A DNA stretch of 7,744 nucleotides from Pseudomonadota bacterium (GCA_021847125.1 JAJZUK010000043.1:1-7744), one strand, 5' to 3'. Numbered from the stretch's first letter, positions 1-6,059 are shown. Numbers and translations are program-made. The notes: generated by a model not told the origin, from the sequence alone.

Positions 1-95
1 AGGCTTAAAAGCGATTCTGCCAGCGTTTTTGAAAATTATAACTGTATGAAAAACAAATAGATAACTTATACATCGAAAGTAAAATATTAACATAG
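1..95. other. AT-rich upstream segment
   Basis: By hand count this stretch is about 27% G+C, far below the rest of the window, and the change at about position 95 is abrupt. I see no convincing gene in it. On the minus strand there is a perfect TATAAT (complement of 35-40), with only a poor -35-like TTATCT 18 bases upstream, so a divergent promoter reading out of the left edge is possible but weak. It may be the regulatory region of a gene just outside the window, or the edge of a foreign segment. The sequence alone does not decide. Confidence 0.4.
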
Positions 96-123
96 CCGGG
101 CTTAGGGGCTCCACCCGGGTTTT
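96..123 (+). terminator. weak terminator-like hairpin
   Basis: CCGGG at 96-100 can pair with CCCGG at 114-118 across a 13-base loop, and GTTTT follows at 119-123. A five-base-pair stem with a large loop and a short T run is marginal for intrinsic termination. It would end a transcript entering from the left. It sits exactly at the AT-rich to GC-rich boundary. Confidence 0.2.
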
Positions 124-213
124 GTGCCGCTACGCGGAAACGGCGGCGCGCACTCGGTCGATGCCGGACGCAATCCGTCAGTGCTGCAACCACGGCTCGC
201 CGCGGCATGCGCC

Positions 214-219
214 TATAAT
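214..219 (+). promoter_or_regulatory. -10 box (TATAAT) for the nitroreductase gene
   Basis: A perfect TATAAT lies 32 bases before the ATG at 252, which would give a short leader of about 25 bases. No good -35 hexamer lies 16-18 bases upstream, so the promoter may be activator-dependent or tolerate a weak -35. It is the only consensus -10 seen on the plus strand ahead of the rutE-kinase-regulator gene series, and it may serve all three genes. Confidence 0.45.
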
Positions 220-251
220 CACCGCTTCACCTCCAGCGGAAAACACTGATC

Positions 252-845
252 ATGATGCTGAACACCGAAGACATGGACCTGATTTTCCGCAACGCCCGCT
301 CGCACGGCGCCTGGCAGCAACAGCCGGTCAGCGACGAGCAATTGCGCGCGCTCTACGACCTGATGAAATGGGCGCCGACCACCATGAACACCCAGCCGGC
401 GCGCATCGTGTTCCTGCGCAGCCGCGAGGCGAAGGAGAGGCTGAAGCCCGCGCTCAACCCGGGCAACGTGGACAAGACCATGGCGGCGCCGGTGACTGCC
501 ATCATTGCGTACGACACCCAGTTCTACGAGCATCTGCCGACGCAGTTTCCGAACAATCCGAACGCGCGCGCGATTTTCGCCGGCGACGACAAGAAAGCGC
601 ACGCCGAGACGAGCGCATTCCGCAACGGCTCGATGCAAGGCGGCTATTTCATCCTCGCCGCGCGCTCCATCGGACTCGACTGCGGCCCCATGTCCGGGTT
701 CAACAACGCCAAAGTGGACGCCGAATTTTTCGGCGGCACTGCGGTCAAGTCGAATTTCCTGTGCAATCTCGGCCATGGCGACCCGTCGAAAGTGATGCCG
801 CGCAATCCGCGGCTCGCGTTCGACGCGGCGTGCACGCTGCTGTAG
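252..845 (+). CDS. rutE: RutE-like malonic semialdehyde reductase / nitroreductase
   Basis: 197-residue flavin-dependent oxidoreductase of the nitroreductase superfamily, RutE/HadB branch. In E. coli, RutE reduces malonic semialdehyde to 3-hydroxypropionate with NAD(P)H during pyrimidine breakdown. Similarity to RutE runs from end to end: an N-terminal NARSHGAW block (residues 14-21), MKWAPTT near 38-44 and PARIVF near 49-54, which match the FMN-binding start of the family, then APVTAI (79-84), ETSAFRNGSMQ (119-129), GLDCGPMSGF (141-150) and KSNFLCNLGHGD (166-177). The length matches RutE (196 residues). Start ATG 252 is preceded by a weak AGCGGA at 235-240, and ATG 255 is an equally possible start. 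None of rutA-D, F or G is visible here, so a pyrimidine role is not supported by context. It could be a stand-alone aldehyde, quinone or nitro-compound reductase. The kinase gene follows after 44 bases on the same strand, so cotranscription is likely. Confidence 0.9.
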   Translation: MMLNTEDMDLIFRNARSHGAWQQQPVSDEQLRALYDLMKWAPTTMNTQPARIVFLRSREAKERLKPALNPGNVDKTMAAPVTAIIAYDTQFYEHLPTQFPNNPNARAIFAGDDKKAHAETSAFRNGSMQGGYFILAARSIGLDCGPMSGFNNAKVDAEFFGGTAVKSNFLCNLGHGDPSKVMPRNPRLAFDAACTLL

Positions 846-889
846 CCGGCATAGAACGGAATCCGCGGTCCACCCGCCAAAGACGCACG

Positions 890-3800
890 ATGCCCAAGGC
901 AACAGTGCCTGCCAAGAGGGCCGCCGCGAAAAAGCCGCGCAAGGCGGCAACACGCAGTTCTGCCGGTAAGTCACCCGTCGCGGCTGTCCCTGGCAGTGCC
1001 GCCAAAGTAGCCTATGGGACGCACTCCCCGCTCCCGGCGCCTTGCATCGCCGCGATCGGCGCCTCTGCCGGCGGCTTCGATGCGATACGCACTTTTTTCG
1101 ACACCATGCCGGTCGACAGCGGCATCGGCTTCGTCGTCATCCAGCACCTGCATCCGACGCAAAAGAGCCTCGCGGCGGAACTGTTCGGCAAACGCACCAA
1201 AATGCCGGTGGTCGAGGCCAGAAACGGCATGCGCGTCGAGCCGAACCACGTGTATACCGTGCCGCCCAACACCTACCCCTCCGTCCATCAGGGCGTGCTT
1301 AGACTCGTCGCGCCTAATCAGGCGCACGGCCCGCGCCTGCCGATCGACCATTTCTTCGCCTCGCTGGGCGAGGACCAGCAGCAGCGCGCGATAGGCATCG
1401 TCCTCTCGGGCAGCGGCTCCGACGGCGCCCTCGGGGTGAAGAGCATCGCCGCCAACGGCGGCATCGTCCTCGCGCAGGAGCCCGCAACGGCGCAGTTCGA
1501 CGGCATGCCGCAGAGCGCCATCGCCAGCGGCATGGTCAACTACGTGCTGCCGGTCGCGAACATGCCCGACGTGCTGGTGGGCTACGCACGCCACCCCTAC
1601 GTCGCGAGCACGGCGCAGCCGGAAACGGTCGCCGAGTCCGAGGAGGCGGTTCTGGAGTCCGTGCTCGGCCTGATACGCGCGCGCCACGGCTACAGCTTTT
1701 CCGGCTACAAACAGAGCACCCTGCTGCGCCGCATTCAGCGACGCATGGGGCTGCGCTCGATCGAGCAATGGAACGACTACATCGCCGTGCTGCGCAAGAA
1801 CCCGGGCGAGATCGGCGCACTGTTCAAGGATCTGCTCATCGGCGTCACCGAATTCTTCCGCGACGCCAAGGCGTGGGAGGTGCTGGAAACCGAAGTCATT
1901 GCGCCGCTGGTCGCAGCCAAACCGCGCGGCGAGGCGATCCGCGTCTGGGTGCCCGGCTGCGCCACCGGCGAGGAAGCATACGCGCTCGCCATGCTGCTCC
2001 TGGAACAGCTGAAACAGGCGGGCAAGCGCTGCCCGGTGCAGGTGTTCGCCACCGACGCCAACGAGGACACCCTGCAGATCGGCCGCAACGGCATCTACCC
2101 CTCCGGCGTCGCGACGCGGATCGCGCCCGAGAGGCTGCGCCGCTTTTTCGTCGAGGGCAGCGACGATCATCACTATCAGGTCGGGCGGGAGTTGCGCGAA
2201 GCGGTGGTGTTCGGCGTGCAAAACCTGGTGAGCGATCCGCCGTTCTCGCGCCTCGATCTCGTGAGCTACCGCAATCTGCTGATCTACCTGGAACCCGAGG
2301 TTCAGAGGAAGATCATCGACCTGTTCCATTTCGCGCTGCGGCCGGGCGGATACATGTTCCTCGGCAGCGCCGAGACGGTAGGCGAACGCGGCGATCTGTT
2401 CAAACCGCTGTCGAAGAAGTGGCGCATCTACCAGCGCAGCGGCACTGCCGGCAACCGGCCGCTGCCAATGGCGCTGCGCGTCGATGCGCCGCGCGTGGCC
2501 GGCACGAGCACCCCCGTCAGGCGCGCCGTCCCGCACAACCTGCAACTGGCCAACCGCGCCCAGCAACTGATCCTGGATCGCTTCGCGCCCGCCGCGGTGC
2601 TGGTCAACAGCCGCAACGAAATCATGTATTTCTGCGGGCCGGTGGAAGACTACCTGCTGCGCCCGCGCGGCGCGCCGACGCAGGATCTGCTGCTGCAGGC
2701 GCGCGACGGCCTGCGCTTCGGGCTGCGCGGCGCGCTGCGCGAAGCCGCCGCGCGGGAGGCGACGGTGACCGTGGACAACGCGCGGGTGAAACGCAGCGGC
2801 GGCTTTGCGAGCGTGCGCCTGACGGTCGCCCCGGCCGGAAACGATGCGGACGACGCCCGTCTGCTGCTGGTGGTGTTCCAGGACGAAACCAGGGGCAAAC
2901 GAAGCGGCCCGGCGGAGAGCGGCGACAGCAAGCTGGTGCGCCAGCTCGAGGACGAATTGCGCGCGACCAAGGACGACCTGCAGGGCAGCATCGAGCGCGC
3001 GGAGGCCTCCAACGAGGAGCTGAAGGTATCGAACGAGGAAGTGGTCTCGATCAACGAGGAGCTTCAGTCCATCAACGAGGAACTGGAAAGCTCCAAGGAA
3101 GAGCTGCAGTCCTTGAACGAGGAATTGTCCACGGTCAACCAGCAATTGCAGAGCAAGGTGCTCGAGCTCGAGATCGCCAACGCCGACCTGAAGAACCTGC
3201 TCGCCAGCAGCGAGATCGCGACGATCTGTCTCGACCGGGAGTTTCGCATCCGCTGGTTCACCCCGGCGATGAAGCGCGTGTTCAACGTGATCGACTCGGA
3301 CATCGGGCGCCCGATCAGCGATTTCGCCGCGGCGCTGTCCGGCGGCGCGCTGCTCGACCATGCGGCCACAGTGCTGGAAAAGCTCTCGCCGATGCAGCGC
3401 GAACTCCAGCTCGACGACGGCCGCTGGTACCTGCGGCGCGTCGTTCCCTACCGCGGCGAGGAAGATCGCATCAACGGCGTCGTCGTCACCTTCATCGACA
3501 TCACCGACGCGCGCCAGATCGCCGAGACCGCAGTGGCGGCGCAACGAAAAGCCAACGAGTCGCTGGAACAAAAAGTACGGGAGCGCACGGTGCAATTGCG
3601 CGCGCTCGCGGTCGAACTGTCGCTGGCGGAGGAGCGCGAGCGGCGCTCGCTGGCGCAGGACCTGCACGACGATCTGGGCCAGGTGCTGGCGATCATCAAG
3701 CACAAGCTGACTGCGCTGCACGGCCGCGAACGCGGCGCCGGCCTGAAAGGCGAGTTGAAACACATCGAGGAACTCATCGACCAGGCCAACAAGTCGATGC

Positions 3801-4264
3801 GCACGCTCGCGTTCGAGCTCAGCCCGCCGGTGCTGCACACGCTCGGGCTGATCCCGGCGCTGGAGTGGCTGACCGAGGAAATGGAGCGGGTCTACGGCCT
3901 GAAGGTACGCCTGTCGGACGATGGCACACCCAAGCCCCTGGACGAGCCGTCGCGCACCACGCTGTTCCGCGCGGTGCGCGAACTCCTGATCAATGTCGCC
4001 AAGCATGCCGGCGCGCGCCTGGCCGAGGTCACCAGCCTGAGCTCCGACGGCCGCCTGATACTCGCCGTGACCGACGATGGCGGAGGCTTTGACTATCAAC
4101 AGGCGCTCAAGGCGCCGCCGGGCACGGGCGGACTCGGTCTGGTGAGCATGCGCGAGCGCATCGAATTCATCGGCGGCGAAATGCTGGTCGACAGCCGGCC
4201 AAAGCAAGGCACCACCATCACACTGACCGCGCCGCTTCACGGCCCAGGGGAGGCAGCGGCATGA
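890..4264 (+). CDS. CheB-CheR fusion PAS sensor histidine kinase
   Basis: 1124-residue soluble multidomain sensor kinase; no membrane segment is seen. In order: a basic Ala/Lys-rich tail (1-45); CheB methylesterase/deamidase (about 52-232) with catalytic Ser59 in GASAGG, His86 in IQHLH and Asp178 in GSGSDG, but no receiver domain; CheR N-terminal helices (about 253-312); CheR methyltransferase (about 315-515) with TEFFRD (320-325) and the SAM-binding PGCATGEEA (355-363); a degenerate PAS-like module (about 550-668); a long coiled coil (about 680-770) with SNEEL/INEEL heptads; a second PAS (about 772-878); a HisKA_3 dimerisation domain with phosphoacceptor His926 in AQDLHDDLGQ; and a HATPase domain with N-box Asn1035, DDGGGFD (1062-1068) and GGLGLVSMRER (1080-1090). 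It should phosphorylate the NarL-type regulator 106 bases downstream. The ATG at 890 lacks a clear Shine-Dalgarno sequence; it is chosen because the reading frame upstream only overlaps the nitroreductase gene. The fusion type is a known family; the signal and the methylation target are unknown. Confidence 0.93.
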   Translation: MPKATVPAKRAAAKKPRKAATRSSAGKSPVAAVPGSAAKVAYGTHSPLPAPCIAAIGASAGGFDAIRTFFDTMPVDSGIGFVVIQHLHPTQKSLAAELFGKRTKMPVVEARNGMRVEPNHVYTVPPNTYPSVHQGVLRLVAPNQAHGPRLPIDHFFASLGEDQQQRAIGIVLSGSGSDGALGVKSIAANGGIVLAQEPATAQFDGMPQSAIASGMVNYVLPVANMPDVLVGYARHPYVASTAQPETVAESEEAVLESVLGLIRARHGYSFSGYKQSTLLRRIQRRMGLRSIEQWNDYIAVLRKNPGEIGALFKDLLIGVTEFFRDAKAWEVLETEVIAPLVAAKPRGEAIRVWVPGCATGEEAYALAMLLLEQLKQAGKRCPVQVFATDANEDTLQIGRNGIYPSGVATRIAPERLRRFFVEGSDDHHYQVGRELREAVVFGVQNLVSDPPFSRLDLVSYRNLLIYLEPEVQRKIIDLFHFALRPGGYMFLGSAETVGERGDLFKPLSKKWRIYQRSGTAGNRPLPMALRVDAPRVAGTSTPVRRAVPHNLQLANRAQQLILDRFAPAAVLVNSRNEIMYFCGPVEDYLLRPRGAPTQDLLLQARDGLRFGLRGALREAAAREATVTVDNARVKRSGGFASVRLTVAPAGNDADDARLLLVVFQDETRGKRSGPAESGDSKLVRQLEDELRATKDDLQGSIERAEASNEELKVSNEEVVSINEELQSINEELESSKEELQSLNEELSTVNQQLQSKVLELEIANADLKNLLASSEIATICLDREFRIRWFTPAMKRVFNVIDSDIGRPISDFAAALSGGALLDHAATVLEKLSPMQRELQLDDGRWYLRRVVPYRGEEDRINGVVVTFIDITDARQIAETAVAAQRKANESLEQKVRERTVQLRALAVELSLAEERERRSLAQDLHDDLGQVLAIIKHKLTALHGRERGAGLKGELKHIEELIDQANKSMRTLAFELSPPVLHTLGLIPALEWLTEEMERVYGLKVRLSDDGTPKPLDEPSRTTLFRAVRELLINVAKHAGARLAEVTSLSSDGRLILAVTDDGGGFDYQQALKAPPGTGGLGLVSMRERIEFIGGEMLVDSRPKQGTTITLTAPLHGPGEAAA
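3014..3145 (+). repeat. heptad repeat with Glu-Glu pairs inside the kinase
   Basis: This is the coding stretch for kinase residues 709-752. It encodes seven consecutive seven-residue units with an acidic pair in fixed register: E709-E710, E716-E717, E723-E724, E730-E731, E737-E738, E744-E745, then Q751-Q752. Leucine (once valine) follows each pair, as expected for a coiled-coil core position. At DNA level the units are imperfect 21-base repeats around AACGAGGA. Similar heptads are typical of CheB/CheR fusion proteins. The regularity is directly visible; a function beyond coiled-coil formation is inference. Confidence 0.85.
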
Positions 4265-4386
4265 GCAGGAAGCAGGGGCCCCGCGCAGCGGGGATGCGAC
4301 CGGCCGCGATTGCCGCCAGACGCCGACAGTGCATACCTTCGAATTGCAGCAAGGCAACGGAGGCGGCGCAATGCGCATCCGTCTGA
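4261..4386 (+). CDS. possible 41-codon ORF overlapping kinase stop and regulator start
   Basis: An ATG at 4261-4263 overlaps the kinase TGA (4262-4264) in the classic ATGA arrangement. The frame stays open for 41 codons, ending in TGA at 4384-4386, inside the beginning of the response regulator gene. The predicted peptide is basic and Arg/Ala-rich and matches no family I recognise. If translated by re-initiating ribosomes, it could couple kinase and regulator translation, because ribosomes would terminate 13 bases after the regulator start codon. It may equally be chance in GC-rich DNA. It has no Shine-Dalgarno sequence of its own other than AGGGGAGG at 4247-4254. Confidence 0.2.
   Translation: MSRKQGPRAAGMRPAAIAARRRQCIPSNCSKATEAAQCASV
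4279..4293 (+). repeat. GC hairpin between kinase and regulator genes
   Basis: CCCCGC (4279-4284) and GCGGGG (4288-4293) are a perfect inverted repeat with a three-base GCA loop. It lies in the 106-base gap between the kinase stop and the regulator start. No T run follows, so it is not a standard terminator. It could stabilise or partly separate the two messages, or regulate translation of the downstream gene. Confidence 0.45.
4359..4363 (+). promoter_or_regulatory. Shine-Dalgarno GGAGG for the response regulator
   Basis: GGAGG ends seven bases before ATG 4371. This decides the start of the response regulator against the in-frame GTG at 4329, which has no such site and would add 14 residues ahead of the conserved receiver-domain start. 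Confidence 0.75.
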
Positions 4387-5012
4387 TGCTGGTGGACGAC
4401 CACCGGATGCTGCGCGAAGCCCTGCGCGGGATTCTGGAAAAAGCGGGGGACATCGAACTGGTGGCCGAAGCCGACGATGGTGCCGCGGCGCTGGAACTCG
4501 CTCGCGCGCTCGCGCCGGACGTGGTGGTGATGGACATTGGCCTGGTCGGCATGAGCGGCATCGAGGCGACGCGCCGCATGCTCGCCGAAAACCCCGCGAT
4601 CAAGGTGCTCGGTCTGTCGACCTTCGGCGACCGGCGCATGGTGGTCCAGATGCTCGAGGCGGGCGCGCGCGGCTATGTGGTCAAATCCGCCGGCAGCGAG
4701 GAATTGCTGCGCGGCATCCGCGCCGTGGCGCAGGGCGAGACCTATCTGTACGCGGAGGCTGCGGCCGCCATCGTCGACAGCCTGCGCAAACAGTCGCTGC
4801 AGGGCAAGCAGCGAGAAATCCTCGGCCGGCGCGAGCGCGAGGTGCTGCAGCTGCTCGCCAGCGGCAGGACGTCGGGCCAGATCGCCGCAGCACTGGGCAT
4901 TGCAACCAGCACGGTCGAGGTGCACCGGCGCAACCTCATGCGCAAGCTCGACCTGCATAACGTGGCGGACCTGACCCGCTACGCCATACGCGAAGGACTC
5001 ACCTCGGCCTGA
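4371..5012 (+). CDS. NarL/LuxR-family response regulator
   Basis: 213-residue two-component response regulator. The receiver domain (about 3-118) has the acidic pocket Asp9-Asp10, phosphoacceptor Asp55 in VVVMDIGL, switch Thr84 and the invariant Lys105. The C-terminal LuxR-type helix-turn-helix (about 150-213) shows LGRREREVLQLLASG, then QIAAALGIATSTVEVHRRNL, then the KLDLHNVADLTRYA segment that is standard in the NarL/FixJ class. All residues for phosphorylation-driven DNA binding are present, so it should be an active transcription regulator. The gene follows the kinase on the same strand, and HisKA_3 kinases characteristically pair with NarL-type regulators, so the two form a cognate system with good confidence. 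Its DNA targets are unknown. The adjacent FNR-like gene or the rutE-led operon itself would be natural candidates. Confidence 0.95.
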   Translation: MRIRLMLVDDHRMLREALRGILEKAGDIELVAEADDGAAALELARALAPDVVVMDIGLVGMSGIEATRRMLAENPAIKVLGLSTFGDRRMVVQMLEAGARGYVVKSAGSEELLRGIRAVAQGETYLYAEAAAAIVDSLRKQSLQGKQREILGRREREVLQLLASGRTSGQIAAALGIATSTVEVHRRNLMRKLDLHNVADLTRYAIREGLTSA

Positions 5013-5038
5013 GCCCGCGGCCCGCCACTGGCCTGCAT

Positions 5039-5053
5039 CCGGTGTCGAACCGG
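5039..5053. repeat. small inverted repeat CCGGT-N5-ACCGG
   Basis: Perfect five-base arms with the loop GTCGA, 27 bases after the response regulator stop. Its right arm overlaps the left arm of the larger nested repeat at 5052-5100, so the two RNA folds are mutually exclusive. The minus-strand reading (CCGG TTCGACA CCGG) looks like a tRNA T-arm, but no tRNA can be built around it. Confidence 0.4.
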
Positions 5054-5100
5054 TCTGGCGGCCGATGACTACCGTGTTCCAGGTAGTCGAAGTCCAGACC
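5052..5100. repeat. nested perfect inverted repeats upstream of the FNR-like gene
   Basis: Outer arms GGTCTGG (5052-5058) and CCAGACC (5094-5100) enclose inner arms GACTACC (5067-5073) and GGTAGTC (5082-5088) with the loop GTGTTCCA. Both stems are seven perfect base pairs, separated by an asymmetric internal loop of eight and five bases. This makes an extended stem-loop in RNA from either strand. It lies between the regulator stop (5012) and the FNR-like start (5229) and has no T run. Possible roles are a terminator of unusual type, a leader structure of the FNR-like mRNA, or a small RNA. None is proven. Confidence 0.6.
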
Positions 5101-5215
5101 CGCCCGATATATCAATGACTGCGGCGCACCTAGACTGAATTCATGCGTCGGAGCCCGTGACCGGGGATATCGGTAGTTTTCGAGAGCCAGTCCGGCGCAC
5201 GGCCTCGCGCAATGC

Positions 5216-5221
5216 AAGAGA
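5216..5221 (+). promoter_or_regulatory. ribosome binding site of the FNR-like gene
   Basis: AAGAGA ends seven bases before ATG 5229. It is a weak match to the anti-Shine-Dalgarno, but it supports this start over the GTG at 5157, which lies in the same frame. The 5229 start also gives an ungapped match to the FNR numbering. Confidence 0.45.
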
Positions 5222-5228
5222 CGTCAAT

Positions 5229-5981
5229 ATGCAGCAAAGAATCCATACGCTCGACAGCGCCGCCGACGCGCAAACGCCAGGCGCGGCTGCGGCACTGAGT
5301 CTGCAGGAACTGGCGGCGCTGCTGAAAATCGGGCTCGATCGCGTCGCCATCGACCCGGGCGTAAGTTTCCCGCTGCGCCGCGTGCAGCAAGGCGCGGCGC
5401 TGTACCGCGCCGGCGATCCGTTCGGGCCGCTGTTCGCGATCCGTTCCGGCACGTTCAAGAGCGTTCTGCTCGACGCGAACGGCGGCTACCAGGTGCTGAG
5501 CTTTCCGATGGCGAGCGAAATCCTCGGGCTGGACGGGATAGAAACGCAGCATTACCGCACCGAAGCGGTGGCGCTGGAAGACAGCGAAGTGGCGATCATC
5601 CCGTTCCCGCGCATCGCCCATCTGGGCGGCAAGGCCGGCGAGTTGCAGCAGTTCGTCTACCGGCTGCTCAGCCGCCAGTTGGCGCGCGACCATATGCAGA
5701 TGTGGCTGCTGGGTTCGCTCGGCGCCGAGTCCCGGGTGGCCGCGTTTCTGCTGATCCTGGGCGAACGCTACGGACACCTCGGCTACTCCGATATCCGCTT
5801 CAACCTGCGCATGACGCGGCTGGACCTGGGCAGCTTCCTCGGCCTCACCCAGGAAACCGTCAGCCGCTCCTTGTCCAAGTTTCATGAGACCGGCATCATC
5901 CGCGTGCACAACAAGGAACTGACACTGCTCGACGTCGAGAAGCTGCACCAGATCGTCGCAGACGCCAGGCATTCGGGCTGA
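5229..5981 (+). CDS. Cys-free FNR-like transcription regulator (Crp/Fnr family)
   Basis: From ATG 5229 the protein has 250 residues, the same length as E. coli FNR, and aligns with it without gaps from the RAGD/KAGD motif (residues 60-63) to the recognition helix. Domains: a variable N-terminus (1-28); a cyclic-nucleotide-binding-like beta roll (about 35-135) with LFAIRSGTFKS (68-78) and ILGLDGI (98-104); a dimer helix (about 137-165) keeping Asp154; and a winged helix-turn-helix (about 190-235) with RLDLGSFLGLTQETVSRSL. Glu209, Ser212 and Arg213, which read the TTGAT half-site in FNR, are all kept, so an FNR-type site is expected. The protein contains no cysteine. The FNR cluster ligands Cys20, Cys23, Cys29 and Cys122 fall on Ala20, Leu23, Ala29 and Ala122. 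It therefore cannot bind a [4Fe-4S] cluster as FNR does. Alternatives are a ligand- or heme-sensing Dnr/NnrR-like role, or constitutive FixK-like activity. A longer form from GTG 5157 (274 residues) cannot be excluded, but it also has no cysteine. Confidence 0.92.
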   Translation: MQQRIHTLDSAADAQTPGAAAALSLQELAALLKIGLDRVAIDPGVSFPLRRVQQGAALYRAGDPFGPLFAIRSGTFKSVLLDANGGYQVLSFPMASEILGLDGIETQHYRTEAVALEDSEVAIIPFPRIAHLGGKAGELQQFVYRLLSRQLARDHMQMWLLGSLGAESRVAAFLLILGERYGHLGYSDIRFNLRMTRLDLGSFLGLTQETVSRSLSKFHETGIIRVHNKELTLLDVEKLHQIVADARHSG

Positions 5982-5998
5982 GCCCCGGCGCCCTCAGC
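5977..5998. repeat. hairpin overlapping the FNR-like stop codon
   Basis: GCTGAG (5977-5982) and CTCAGC (5993-5998) are perfect six-base arms around the loop CCCCGGCGCC. The left arm contains the TGA stop (5979-5981). It is the first of three hairpins in the convergent gap. Confidence 0.45.
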
Positions 5999-6025
5999 AA
6001 CGGCGGCGTTCAAGGTTGGCTCACG

Positions 6026-6045
6026 ATGAGGGGTCCTCCCCTCAT
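6026..6045. repeat. tight hairpin ATGAGGGG-TCCT-CCCCTCAT
   Basis: A perfect eight-base-pair stem with a four-base loop, lying in the middle of the 108-base gap between the two convergent genes. It has the stem and loop size of an intrinsic terminator but no T run on either strand. It could block 3' exonucleases or act with Rho. Confidence 0.6.
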
Positions 6046-6059
6046 GCCCCCCAGATCGA

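Noticed and set aside
122..889. In-frame upstream extension of the kinase reading frame
   Set aside because: It overlaps the whole nitroreductase gene in another frame and its translation is Arg/His-rich nonsense. The kinase is placed at ATG 890.
1768..4092. 774-codon plus-strand frame inside the kinase gene
   Set aside because: Arg/Ala/Gly-rich shadow of the kinase in another frame, with no domain signature.
971..4639. Very long minus-strand open frame (1222 codons) opposite the kinase and regulator genes
   Set aside because: It mirrors the codon bias of the GC-rich plus-strand kinase gene. Its translation is low-complexity, rich in Ala/Arg/Gln/His and shows no recognisable domain, whereas the plus strand shows complete catalytic motifs throughout.
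5030..5100. tRNA-like look of the minus strand (CCGG TTCGACA CCGG resembling a T-arm, plus other stems)
   Set aside because: The acceptor stem would have to close outside the T-arm, but the seven-base GGTCTGG/CCAGACC stem closes before it. The inner stem has seven base pairs with an eight-base loop, not an anticodon arm. No cloverleaf fits.
5106..5115. Possible FNR box around ATATATCAA upstream of the FNR-like gene
   Set aside because: ATCAA at 5111-5115 matches one half-site, but the other half (5102-5106, GCCCG) does not resemble TTGAT at the required spacing.
5130..5972. 280-codon minus-strand frame opposite the FNR-like gene
   Set aside because: No domain signature; the plus-strand frame aligns with FNR over its full length.
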